NCBI RefSeq assembly: GCF_000245015.1
Contig: NZ_JH600070.1
Span: forward strand, 451,594 to 515,593
DNA: 64,000 nt
Direction of reading: 5' to 3'
Origin: Beggiatoa alba B18LD
GTDB lineage: Bacteria > Pseudomonadota > Gammaproteobacteria > Beggiatoales > Beggiatoaceae
Shown: positions 46,001-54,379 of the stretch, piece after piece
How the letters are laid out: each line of letters opens with the position of its first letter
How positions within the stretch are numbered: the stretch's first letter is position 1
Notes under the pieces: generated by a model
Seen by the model: the letters and a program-made list of their open reading frames with translations, nothing else
What the model was told of the DNA's origin: nothing
Databases searched by the model: none
Position numbers and translations under genes: made by a program

Positions 46001-47419
46001 ACGATACAAGCAGGCAGTGCAGGCATTATTGAAATTGTCCGCGTAGAACCACGCATTATCGGCATTGCGGGCAGTGGTGTTGCACAAACCGCCCTGCTTG
46101 AATTTCTTGTTAAAGACAACCTCGGCAATGCAGTTGCTGATGGAACAAGTATCACCTTCCATCTAGGCAATCGAACCCTAGGCGGTGGAGAAAGCATTTA
46201 CACAGACGAAACAACCAGCAATGGCAACACCAGCGCGACCACCGTAACCAATAACGGACACGCACTTGTTACCCTCAAAAGTGGACATGTTGCAGGGACG
46301 ATTGACGTTATCGCAACGACAGGCACGAACAACAACGCCATCAGCACGACTGCTCAAGTGACCATTATCGGCGGACGTGCAGATGCTGATCATTTTTCGC
46401 TTGCAGTGGAATATCAAAATATTGCGGGCGGTGTCACCTTTGGACTGACAGATAAAATCACCGCATTTGTGGGAGACCGTTTTGGCAATATCGTTATTGA
46501 TGGCACAGCAGTCAGTTTTATTACCGAAGGCGGCACAATCGGCACAAGTATCGGCGGCGGTGGCTTTACCAGCACAACCACACTAGGACAAGCCACAGCA
46601 ACGCTACAAACAGCAAGCCCTACAACCCCCAATTTAGGAGGAATTCCGACCTATCGCACAACGGGCTATTTATGCAACACCCCCTACACCGCCACGACAA
46701 GCACCATCAGCCAAAGCCTCTGTGGCAATGCAGGACTTGTGCGTATCGTGGCATATACGACAGGTAGCGAAAGCTTTATCGATAAAAATGGCAATGGTCA
46801 ATTTGATATTGGTATCGATAGCTTCACAGACAAAGGCTATATAGACCGCAATAGCAATAATCAGTGGGATCAAGGAGAAGTTATTACCCGTCAAGGCGAC
46901 CTAAGCGAGCCTTTTATCGATGCAAACGATAACAACACATTTGATACAGGCGAACTTTATATCGATATCAATAGCAACGGTCATTTTGACGCGCCTGATG
47001 GAATTTTCCAAGAAAACACCACCATCTGGACAAGCACACAAGTGCTTTTCTCAAGCAACCTTGCTCAACCTACCATCACCCCCAACACCTTCAATATCAA
47101 TAAAGGCGGTAGCCAAGAATTCCTGCTCTCAAATATCAGCGATATTTATGGCAATGCTTTGGTTAAAGGCACTAGCATTACTGTTACAGCCACAACGGGG
47201 CTATTAGTTGGTTCAACAAACATTGTACTTGATGATACCTTAAGCACATCCTCACAACTCAGCTTTAGACTGCTCTCAGTACCAACTACAACAGGGACAT
47301 ATCCAGCCGCTACGGATAGTATTATCACGATTAAAATTGATTCTCCCATCAGCAATGAACAAATGGGGGGCAATGGCTCAACAACCCTCACTATTTTCGG
47401 ACAAATCAATACACCATAA
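43007..47419 (+). CDS. Giant Ig-like (Big_1/invasin type) surface lipoprotein
   Basis: A 1470-residue lipoprotein. The signal is at residues 1-24 with lipobox LTGC (Cys24), followed by a glycine-rich stalk (GGGGGSGG). About eleven bacterial Ig-like domains follow (each near 95 residues) with recurring TDxxGxAxxTVT. A block of four domains is repeated: about residues 42-422 and 523-905 are clear paralogues (LTALLKDGxNSPL, NNNETL, ISxAQGxV recur). The C-terminus has calcium-type loops DKNGNGQFD, DRNSNNQWD, DANDNNTFD and DINSNGHFD (near residues 1262-1326) and a final Ig-like unit. It probably acts in surface adhesion. The start is supported by AAAGG seven bases upstream. Long arrays like this often vary by recombination. 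Confidence 0.85.
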   Translation: MISCMFSALRVWFIAGLLFLLTGCLGGGGGSGGTTTPSPTVTALVVTSSATILGMGEQASIQVLASQADNMPATGVMVRLTLTGSASADVIEKETDETGYARFTLTDAQAETVTLTASSGSVTQQIRLYFGATLTLLPTTVNALTNTELTALLKDGNNSPLANQSVNFRFVNNNNETLSAANVQTDSTGIAKVTVTDIEEDGGVALVNANVGTLNARATVNFRAVFGQNRQLEASSNATLLAINQIATITARIIDKNSLPIAGQAVTFNISTLTGGTAQALLSPITGISNAQGEVIATVRGTSAENILITVQADTAKQTIPIYIGGRVQLYPSINNGVADGKTANTLQAIVSDAFGAIIQGVPIHFQVNSGNALLSAPSVISDSKGQALVQITSTQIGTATILASVGTTNSDPASINFLNSHINANIATIDTIVSNNSAPADGNSAVTLTVIVRDNNGNPISGQTVNLLSSSGSAYLSSVSSITGINGSIEITITNTIAETFSITPYAGGKQGNLSTITFVTTSATLSLSASETLLPTGGSTTITLQARQPNNNNPASQQAFTASVSGSARLTGVPTVTDSAGRATFTVTDNLAETVVLQVSSGATVQTLTLYFGASLSLQPTTSTGLTSKTLTALLKDGFNSPLPNQTVTFRFTNTNNETLTPNSAITASDGTATVTITDILQDGGTVVIQANSGQVTAPAATIHFLATFGNNRQLAINSSDTVLAVGDSSTITATITDNNGLPIVGQTVQFQVSNLNGGNSTAQLSTNSGISDAQGKVTTQVTNAQGENTRVTIQADTASQSLPLYFGAQLRFTNTPQEGVADGNTQTTLLLSLNDANNRGIAAIPVYFNATGLALLDQFQTTTDDTGRATIHVSHHQIETVTINAQAGRLNANAQVNFNINVTEASTIRLTSDISTLSLGGVTTLTALVQDAQGNNVRDGTQVRFTSSLGVITATAVTQNGRATATFNASTQAGLATLSASVNTNTGVITDNFSLTIQAGSAGIIEIVRVEPRIIGIAGSGVAQTALLEFLVKDNLGNAVADGTSITFHLGNRTLGGGESIYTDETTSNGNTSATTVTNNGHALVTLKSGHVAGTIDVIATTGTNNNAISTTAQVTIIGGRADADHFSLAVEYQNIAGGVTFGLTDKITAFVGDRFGNIVIDGTAVSFITEGGTIGTSIGGGGFTSTTTLGQATATLQTASPTTPNLGGIPTYRTTGYLCNTPYTATTSTISQSLCGNAGLVRIVAYTTGSESFIDKNGNGQFDIGIDSFTDKGYIDRNSNNQWDQGEVITRQGDLSEPFIDANDNNTFDTGELYIDINSNGHFDAPDGIFQENTTIWTSTQVLFSSNLAQPTITPNTFNINKGGSQEFLLSNISDIYGNALVKGTSITVTATTGLLVGSTNIVLDDTLSTSSQLSFRLLSVPTTTGTYPAATDSIITIKIDSPISNEQMGGNGSTTLTIFGQINTP

Positions 47420-47445
47420 TATTTTGATTATCCGATATAAAAATT

Positions 47446-47499
47446 AATAACCCTAATTTTGCGAGATTTATAAAATAAAACTCGCCGAACTTAGGTTAA
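47446..47499. repeat. Solitary B-type inverted-repeat element
   Basis: Left end TAATAACCCTAATTTTGCGA, right end CTCGCCGAACTTAGGTTAA, with ATTTATAAAATAAAA between them. It is about 52 bases and shows what a simple, uninterrupted B element looks like. It sits between the Ig-like gene and a remnant that leads into the HEAT gene. Confidence 0.6.
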
Positions 47500-47556
47500 T
47501 CAGCAAGATATAGCTCCCCAAAATGCGCCTCTTGCAGAAGGACAATGTGAATTAAA

Positions 47557-48201
47557 ATGACATTTGACGAATGGTTATTACTTGCTAAAAGCAAAGAGTC
47601 TTTTGAAAGGTCGCTATGTCTTGATGAAATTCCTCAAGATGTGTCACATGAACAAATAGTTCCTGTGTTACTGGCGTTATTAGAGGATGAAGACGAGCTT
47701 GTTAGAACCTGTGCGGCTGAAGAACTAGCGATATATTCCGAACATCGTGAGGAGCTTATCAAAGATGCTTTGAAAAAAATGCTAGAAAAAGAAAGTAGTG
47801 TTTTAGCACAATCCTATGCAATCATCTCTTTTTGTGAATTAGCTGATGAAAATGATTTAAGTTTTATCATTCATTTTTTCCAAAACGCGGGTGAGGCTTA
47901 TTTAAAAATAAATGTAGCAACGGGTTTATTTTTAGTTGCGCAGAAAATTTTGATTAAGCATTTCGATAATGCAATTTGGAATACTGACAATGATTATCCT
48001 CTTCATCGTCATCTTCGTAGCAGTTCTATAAACTTAATAAAATATGCTTTTGAAAGTATTTATCTTTCTAAGCTTCATGTCATTAATACACTTGAAGAGG
48101 TAATCTCTCAATCGGGAGAGGAAATTGGCATACACGCTACAGCTAGTAACGCTTTAGAACAGATAATAAATTTAGATTCGGGACTTCGTGAGAAAAAATA
48201 A
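47557..48201 (+). CDS. HEAT-repeat protein, possible orphan immunity protein
   Basis: A 214-residue soluble, acidic, all-helical protein. HEAT-like repeats are visible (IVPVLLALLEDEDELVRTCA, then three or more helix pairs to about residue 200). It has no signal peptide. The start codon overlaps the stop of a short upstream frame (ATGA at 47557-47560). That frame (47501-47560, 19 residues ending in EGQCELK) may be the last trace of a lost gene. With an RHS remnant 750 bases downstream, an immunity protein of a polymorphic-toxin locus is a reasonable guess. Other HEAT roles remain possible. Confidence 0.6.
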   Translation: MTFDEWLLLAKSKESFERSLCLDEIPQDVSHEQIVPVLLALLEDEDELVRTCAAEELAIYSEHREELIKDALKKMLEKESSVLAQSYAIISFCELADENDLSFIIHFFQNAGEAYLKINVATGLFLVAQKILIKHFDNAIWNTDNDYPLHRHLRSSSINLIKYAFESIYLSKLHVINTLEEVISQSGEEIGIHATASNALEQIINLDSGLREKK

Positions 48202-48250
48202 ATCCACAGGCTTAGTAAGGTGGACACCACCCACTTTACCACTACGATTT

Positions 48251-48367
48251 TTGCTTGTTACCAAGCTTTGCTTGCCAAGTACAAGCGTAACTTAAGATTG
48301 ATACGTTCAAGTACAAGCCAAGAGCTTGGCGAGTAGGCTTTACCCAGTGAAACTTGGTAACGAGCAA
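48251..48367. repeat. Inverted pair around a non-coding spacer
   Basis: TTGCTTGTTACCAAG (48251-48265) and CTTGGTAACGAGCAA (48353-48367) match at 14 of 15 positions. Between them is a smaller hairpin, GCCAAG-AG-CTTGGC (48317-48330). The right arm runs into the upstream part of the next frame and favours the later start at 48399. The nature of the element is unknown. Confidence 0.45.
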
Positions 48368-48398
48368 TATGCAACCTCTAATTTTTTTGGAGAAGTGT

Positions 48399-48938
48399 AT
48401 GACAAGTTCTTTTTTTGAGAAGTATCCTGTTAGTTGTGTATATAACAATAGGAAAATCATATTAATTTGGCAAACAAGCGACCAAGTAAGTGACACTTTT
48501 AGATTAAGTGAAATGAATAGATTGCTTTTTGCTAACTCGGAAGAAGAATTAATACAACTACTTGAACCAGCAGAAATAAAAGAAACACAGTGGAAAGAAA
48601 GCACAGAAATAAATATCAGTAAATTTCTTGCCCAATTAAGCAGATTAAAGACTAAGCATTCATCATCAAAAATAACATGCAAACAATTAGTTGATGGTTG
48701 GAATTTTATAGAAGATATACTTAGGACTTTTCACCTAGATAAGGAATCAAAAAAATTAAAATCCCCCATTCTAAATAAAGTTTATAAAAAATTGTTTTAT
48801 GGTTGCAATCTTCCATCTGTAACGCCAGAAGGTGAATCATATTCACCAATATGGACTAATGAGGAGATATTTTTAGTACGTAAAGAATTTAGAGATATAT
48901 GGTCTTTCTTGAAAAAAGAAAAATATGTTCCATTTTAA
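48399..48938 (+). CDS. Hypothetical protein in decayed RHS cassette
   Basis: A 179-residue soluble protein. The ATG at 48399 has GGAGAAG six bases before it; the frame extends upstream to 48354 over repeat DNA. It starts MTSSFFEKYPVSCVYNNRK, is lysine-rich and mixed alpha/beta, and ends FLKKEKYVPF. I do not recognise the family. It lies between the HEAT gene and the RHS remnant and has no signal peptide. It may be an immunity protein whose toxin was lost. Confidence 0.55.
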   Translation: MTSSFFEKYPVSCVYNNRKIILIWQTSDQVSDTFRLSEMNRLLFANSEEELIQLLEPAEIKETQWKESTEINISKFLAQLSRLKTKHSSSKITCKQLVDGWNFIEDILRTFHLDKESKKLKSPILNKVYKKLFYGCNLPSVTPEGESYSPIWTNEEIFLVRKEFRDIWSFLKKEKYVPF

Positions 48939-48953
48939 CTTAAATAAACATAA

Positions 48954-49138
48954 GTAAGCCAAGTCGAACAGCCGAATAAAACCATCGAATACACCATCGA
49001 TGCCAAAAACCGCCGAGTGGGTAAAAAAGTCAATGGGATTCTAACTCAACACTTTATTTATCAAGACAAATTTAAGCCAATGTTCCTGATTATATTCTCA
49101 AAAATGGCAATATTTATCGCGTTATCTCTGACCACTAA
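48954..49138 (+). pseudogene. RHS/YD-repeat protein remnant
   Basis: Frame 48954 onward translates to a clear RHS core fragment: QPNKTIEYTIDAKNRRVGKK, then VNGILTQHFIYQDKF. After a frameshift near 49085-49100 another frame continues with NGNIYRVISDH before a stop at 49136. Intact RHS proteins carry just this stretch (IEYxIDxxNRRxGKKxNG...YQD....NGxxxRxISDH) before the polymorphic toxin tip. The 5' body and the toxin are missing. There are no start or ribosome signals. It is the best evidence that this intergenic region is a decayed toxin locus. Confidence 0.8.
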
Positions 49139-49151
49139 CGTTTAGAATATA

Positions 49152-49246
49152 TATAGCAAACGCGCCACAAAGTGACTTAAAGTTGGGATTAACAGTTTTC
49201 ATAGGACTGCTAGTCCTCGGCATCGTTTTATAGTGCGTTTACTATA
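49152..49246. repeat. 95-bp inverted-repeat element
   Basis: It begins TATAGCAAACG and ends CGTTTACTATA, with a central AGGACTGCTAGTCCT palindrome (49203-49217). Length and parts match the inner element at 15713-15807 (also 95 bases): AAAGTGA-TTAAA, the palindrome, then TCGTTTTATA. It is non-coding, just after the RHS remnant. Confidence 0.65.
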
Positions 49247-49269
49247 ATTTCGCAACAATCAGATTAAAC

Positions 49270-49992
49270 TTACAAATTAAATTGCGCTTTAGCCTTTTTC
49301 CAGTGTTTTTTCAAAATTGGACGATTAACGCTGGTTTCACCATTGGAAGATTCACCCGAAAAATGACAAAATTTTTCAGGGTATTCAGGATTATTAAATT
49401 TATTCCACTCTTTATAAGCATCTGCGCTCATTGGTTTTTCAAGGTTAAAGGGTATTTTTACGCCTGTGCGAATGCAAAATCCTGTTAAAGTTGTGCTTTG
49501 TTCCTCTTTTTTAGGCACTTCTTGTGCTGTCACTGATGAGGCAGTTAATGGAAACACATAAGGCAGGCTATTGCTTTTAATAAACTCTATTTCACGAAAG
49601 GCTTCGTCATAAACCTGCTCATCTACTTGTCTTGCACGCTGAATTAATACGCCCATTTCTTTATTATTCATCATAGAGAATTCATAAAGATTTAAAGAGG
49701 TAATGACCATGTCGTCATTATTTAAATAACATTTAGCATGTACATCCGCGTAATAGCGCAAGTCGAGATAACGTAGGGCTTGTAAAAAGTTACGTTCATC
49801 TTGCTTTAATTCTTCTTTGCCGAAAATAATAACGGTCTTTTCCCGTTTAACATTATCACGATATGTCAGTAATTCACGAAAATCTTTGGATAATTTTAAA
49901 TAGGGAGAAACTAAAATTAATCGTTCACCTGCATTTTTTATCAAATCACTAATGACGGAAACCGCCTTCTTGGTGTCCAAAAATTGCGCCAT
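49270..49992 (-). CDS. Phospholipase D-like protein with one HKD motif
   Basis: A protein of about 240 residues. The ATG at 49992 is preferred (GGGA nine bases upstream) to the extended frame from 50031. It has a single PLD motif: HAKCYLNNDD with His85, Lys87 and Asp93, then Ser99/Asn101 and Glu112. The first strand is ERLILVSPYLKLS. One HKD motif implies a homodimeric active site, as in Nuc-type and BfiI-like nucleases or phospholipases. The C-terminal 80 residues include a small cysteine region (GFCIRTGVKIPFN). It could be a nuclease, perhaps a defence or repair protein. The neighbouring RHS remnant and the cbb genes do not explain it. Confidence 0.75.
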   Translation of the reverse strand: MAQFLDTKKAVSVISDLIKNAGERLILVSPYLKLSKDFRELLTYRDNVKREKTVIIFGKEELKQDERNFLQALRYLDLRYYADVHAKCYLNNDDMVITSLNLYEFSMMNNKEMGVLIQRARQVDEQVYDEAFREIEFIKSNSLPYVFPLTASSVTAQEVPKKEEQSTTLTGFCIRTGVKIPFNLEKPMSADAYKEWNKFNNPEYPEKFCHFSGESSNGETSVNRPILKKHWKKAKAQFNL

Positions 49993-50164
49993 CTTTATGT
50001 TCCCACGTTTATTAAACTTATAAAAAAACACTTAGCTGATACAATAAATCCCAATCTGTTAAAAGATAGGGATTTTTAATTATACGCGCTAAAAATTGTT
50101 GTACCAATAAATTTGGATGTAAGAATGGCGGATAATGATTTTATTTTGCTAATTTCAGGGTTTA

Positions 50165-50197
50165 AAAAATAAAAAAGGCACGTTGTTAAAACGTGCC
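50165..50197 (-). terminator. cbbLS terminator
   Basis: Arms GGCACGTT (50177-50184) and AACGTGCC (50190-50197). On the minus strand the stem is followed by TTTTTTATTTTTT. A strong intrinsic terminator 37 bases beyond cbbS; it ends the operon after cbbS. Confidence 0.85.
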
Positions 50198-50233
50198 AAT
50201 GCAAATATCAGGAGTGGTTTACAAAAAGCTTAA

Positions 50234-50650
50234 TTAATAGCGGTTGCCTTCGGGTTTATCCGTTGCGTAACTATGAATGGTGTAACGGATGGCGCGTCCT
50301 GCGCCTTCTTGACGAACTAAACCAAACCCTGGTTCTGTTGCGGGACGGTTGACGATGAAAGATAAGGCTAGTGATTCGCGCCAACGGTTAGAATCAAAGG
50401 CATTAACTTTGATGTATTGGTCAGGATAGGCTTTGCGACATGCGTTGATTTCGTACATAATCGCCGCCGCATCTTTCAGGTCAAACATGGGCATTTGCCA
50501 CATTTCCCAGTAACTATTGCGGGGGTGTGGGTCGTCGGTAAATTCGACGCTCACTGCCCAGTTGTTTTTTAAGCAATATTCTATTTGGGCGCGAATTTGC
50601 TCATCGGTTAAATCGGGTAAAAAAGAGAATGTGCCTTGTGTTATGCGCAT
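50234..50650 (-). CDS. cbbS: RuBisCO small subunit, form IC
   Basis: The small subunit of ribulose-bisphosphate carboxylase, part of the L8S8 enzyme. It has 138 residues, the long red-type form with a C-terminal extension (residues 110-138, [20 protein letters not shown]). The N-terminal [16 protein letters not shown] and the [17 protein letters not shown] loop are typical. It follows cbbL by 15 bases and is the last gene before a strong terminator. Confidence 0.96.
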   Translation of the reverse strand: MRITQGTFSFLPDLTDEQIRAQIEYCLKNNWAVSVEFTDDPHPRNSYWEMWQMPMFDLKDAAAIMYEINACRKAYPDQYIKVNAFDSNRWRESLALSFIVNRPATEPGFGLVRQEGAGRAIRYTIHSYATDKPEGNRY

Positions 50651-50665
50651 GATGAGCTTCCTAAC

Positions 50666-52153
<1,488 letters not shown>

Positions 52154-52176
52154 TTACGGGATATAGACTAAAGGAG

Positions 52177-52238
52177 ATTAATCATGAATAAAAATGAATA
52201 ATTATAATTGTATTTATATATAAAAATTTATGATTAAT
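52177..52238 (-). promoter_or_regulatory. Inverted repeat upstream of cbbL, possible operator
   Basis: The arms ATTAATCAT (52177-52185) and ATGATTAAT (52230-52238) face each other 44 bases apart in a very AT-rich region just upstream of cbbL. The cbb operons of proteobacteria are usually controlled by the LysR-type CbbR, whose sites are T-N11-A pairs. No cbbR gene is in the window. The role is only a suggestion. Confidence 0.3.
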
Positions 52239-52268
52239 TAAAATTTGATAAAAATGATTTATTTTAAC

Positions 52269-52311
52269 TTGACGCGAAATAACGTCATTTAAAACGGCTT
52301 TTTCGCGTCAA
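52269..52311 (-). terminator. purC terminator-like hairpin
   Basis: Arms TTGACGCGAAA (52269-52279) and TTTCGCGTCAA (52301-52311), perfect over 11 bases, with a 21-base loop. It is located 28 bases beyond the purC stop. On the minus strand it is followed by GTTAAAAT, a poor U-tract. It separates purC from the cbb promoter region. Confidence 0.6.
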
Positions 52312-52338
52312 TACCTTTAGTTAAGGAATTTAAAGATG

Positions 52339-53223
52339 TTATCCCATCAATCGCTGTTGTGCTTCGCGGTACTTTTCGGCGGTTTTAGTTAAAACAGCAT
52401 CGGGCAATACAGGGGCGGGCGGTTGTTTATTCCAATCCAACGTTTCTAAATAATCCCGTACAAACTGTTTATCGAAACTAGGTGGACTGATGCCTGTTTG
52501 ATATTCATCGGCTAACCAAAAGCGTGAGGAATCAGGGGTTAATATTTCATCGATGAGAACAAGATTACCCGCTGCATCTGTTCCAAATTCAAATTTAGTA
52601 TCGGCAATAATAATACCTTTGGTCAATGCGTAATCCCGCGCTTTGCAATAAATCGCAATACTTGCCGCTTTCACTTGCAGGGCTAATTTTTCGCCAATCA
52701 AGTCGCTCACTGCTTCAAAACTAATATTTTCATCATGTTGACCAACAGCCGCTTTACTAGATGGGGTAAAAATTGGCTCGGCAAGGCGGGCTGCTTGTGC
52801 TAACCCTTCGGGTAAGCGAATGCCACAAATCGCGCCTGTCTTTTGGTAATCTTTCCAACCTGAGCCTGCGACATAACCGCGTACAATTGCCTCAACGGGA
52901 AGCGGTTTTAATTTACGGGTGACAATAGCACGTCCTTCAATTTGGGCGCGTTCACTGGCATCCGTCACGACTTTTTCTAGCGAAATATCGGTTAAATGAT
53001 TAGGAATAATATCGCCCATCATTGCAAACCAGAAATTAGATAAGGTCGTTAAAATCTTGCCTTTTTCAGGAATAGGCGTGGGAAGAATCACATCAAATGC
53101 GGATAAACGGTCGCTGGCAACAATTAATAAATGGTCATCATCAACCGCGTAAATATCACGCACTTTTCCCCGATGTAATAAGGAAAGTTGCGTTAAATGA
53201 GATTCAAATAAAGCACTTGTCAT
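52339..53223 (-). CDS. purC: SAICAR synthase
   Basis: PurC joins aspartate to CAIR in purine synthesis. It has 294 residues, the longer yeast-like type (Ade1). The blocks are [39 protein letters not shown], the [17 protein letters not shown] phosphate region and [20 protein letters not shown]. It may be the last gene of a four-gene minus-strand run (rhlB, uspA, cysteine hydrolase, purC) with gaps of 14 to 95 bases. Confidence 0.95.
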   Translation of the reverse strand: MTSALFESHLTQLSLLHRGKVRDIYAVDDDHLLIVASDRLSAFDVILPTPIPEKGKILTTLSNFWFAMMGDIIPNHLTDISLEKVVTDASERAQIEGRAIVTRKLKPLPVEAIVRGYVAGSGWKDYQKTGAICGIRLPEGLAQAARLAEPIFTPSSKAAVGQHDENISFEAVSDLIGEKLALQVKAASIAIYCKARDYALTKGIIIADTKFEFGTDAAGNLVLIDEILTPDSSRFWLADEYQTGISPPSFDKQFVRDYLETLDWNKQPPAPVLPDAVLTKTAEKYREAQQRLMG

Positions 53224-53318
53224 TGTTTAAGTATCCATCAATAAATAAAATTTTTGGGGGGCAATTATCCCATAACTCGCTTATCAACGCTGTAACAACA
53301 CGGTCAACAAAAATAAGC

Positions 53319-53867
53319 TTATTTTACAAACTGCTGGCTAATTTCTTTAAATTGTGCCGTTCCTGCTTGTTGCAACCATTCAAATATCACCATTTCTTGA
53401 CTGACGATTGAAATCCCTGCCGCTTGCATTCGAGCTAAGGCTAAGGTTTTATCTGACATTTTTCGTGAAGAAACCGCGTTTTCTACTAAAAACACCTCAA
53501 ACCCCTGTTTTAAGAGACCAAATGCCGTTTGCTGTACACACACATGCGATTCAATCCCCCCTAAAATAAACTGTTTTCTTTGCACGGCTTGAATTTTTGG
53601 GAGGCAAAGCTCTGACTCAGTACAACTAAAATGTACTTTTTCCATCAAAGCATGATGCGGTGCTAAATCACGCAACTCACTGACAGTCTGCCCTAAACCA
53701 CTCGGATATTGCTCTGATACCAACAAGGGTATTTGCAGTCGATTCGCAACTTGCATTAACGTTTGACACGACGCAATCAATCGTTCAGCCTCTACCATGG
53801 CGGGCACTAAACGCGCTTGTACGTCAATAATTAATAAACATGAATCTGTGGCACACATTAACGACAC
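53319..53867 (-). CDS. Isochorismatase-family cysteine hydrolase
   Basis: A protein of about 182 residues. The GTG at 53867 is favoured as the start because AGGGGGA lies seven bases before it; the open frame extends to a TTG at 53888. The active-site triad is Asp15 (LLIIDVQ), Lys77 (LMEKVHFSC) and Cys110 (GIESHVCVQQTA). These hydrolases act on amides such as nicotinamide, ureidoacrylate or N-carbamoyl compounds; the specificity is not clear. YcaC- and RutB-like proteins are the closest in appearance. Confidence 0.83.
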   Translation of the reverse strand: MSLMCATDSCLLIIDVQARLVPAMVEAERLIASCQTLMQVANRLQIPLLVSEQYPSGLGQTVSELRDLAPHHALMEKVHFSCTESELCLPKIQAVQRKQFILGGIESHVCVQQTAFGLLKQGFEVFLVENAVSSRKMSDKTLALARMQAAGISIVSQEMVIFEWLQQAGTAQFKEISQQFVK

Positions 53868-53927
53868 GATAAAATCCCCCTTTCGCAACCTTAAAAGATA
53901 AAATTTTTTAATAATTAATTATTTATT

Positions 53928-54365
53928 TTAGATTTTAACAACCAAAACATTACAACTACTCGCCTCTAAAATATCCGTTGCCTCTGAGCCAAAAAGTTTA
54001 AAAAACCCATGTTGCCCATGACTTGCAACAACAATTAAATCAACCTCCTGTTCTACCGCCAAGCGATGAATTTGTAACGCCACAGGCCCTGAATTTAATA
54101 ACCATTTATCAGTCAGTTGTGTTTCACCCAATTCACGTACTAAAGACTCCATCCGCTGATGCGCGTCTTGCACCTGAATTAAATCCATCTCGGTTAAAAC
54201 TTGAGGCGCGAGATTTAACATTACCCCCGTATCTAATCCAGTGACAACATGCGCTAAACTCAAGCGTGCCTGAAATAACTGCGCTAACTCAACCGCATGA
54301 CGCGCAACACTGACCGTATCGGTATTTAAATCAGTAGCGAATAAAATATGTTTATACATAGACAT
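53928..54365 (-). CDS. Universal stress protein UspA family
   Basis: A 145-residue cytoplasmic protein of the Usp fold. It starts YKHILFATDLNTDTVSVARH. The C-terminal VDLIVVASHGQHGFFKLFGS has the GxxG-type loop, here HGQHG, and the end reads SCNVLVVKI. The loop differs from the strict ATP-binding G-2x-G-9x-G(S/T), so nucleotide binding is uncertain. It sits 14 bases after the rhlB-like gene. Confidence 0.87.
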   Translation of the reverse strand: MSMYKHILFATDLNTDTVSVARHAVELAQLFQARLSLAHVVTGLDTGVMLNLAPQVLTEMDLIQVQDAHQRMESLVRELGETQLTDKWLLNSGPVALQIHRLAVEQEVDLIVVASHGQHGFFKLFGSEATDILEASSCNVLVVKI

Positions 54366-54379
54366 TAGCCCGTTTTTAC

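Noticed and set aside
45643-46197. 184-codon antisense frame within the Ig-like gene
   Set aside because: It is a shadow of a low-complexity Thr/Ala-rich gene on the other strand, where stop codons are rare in this frame.
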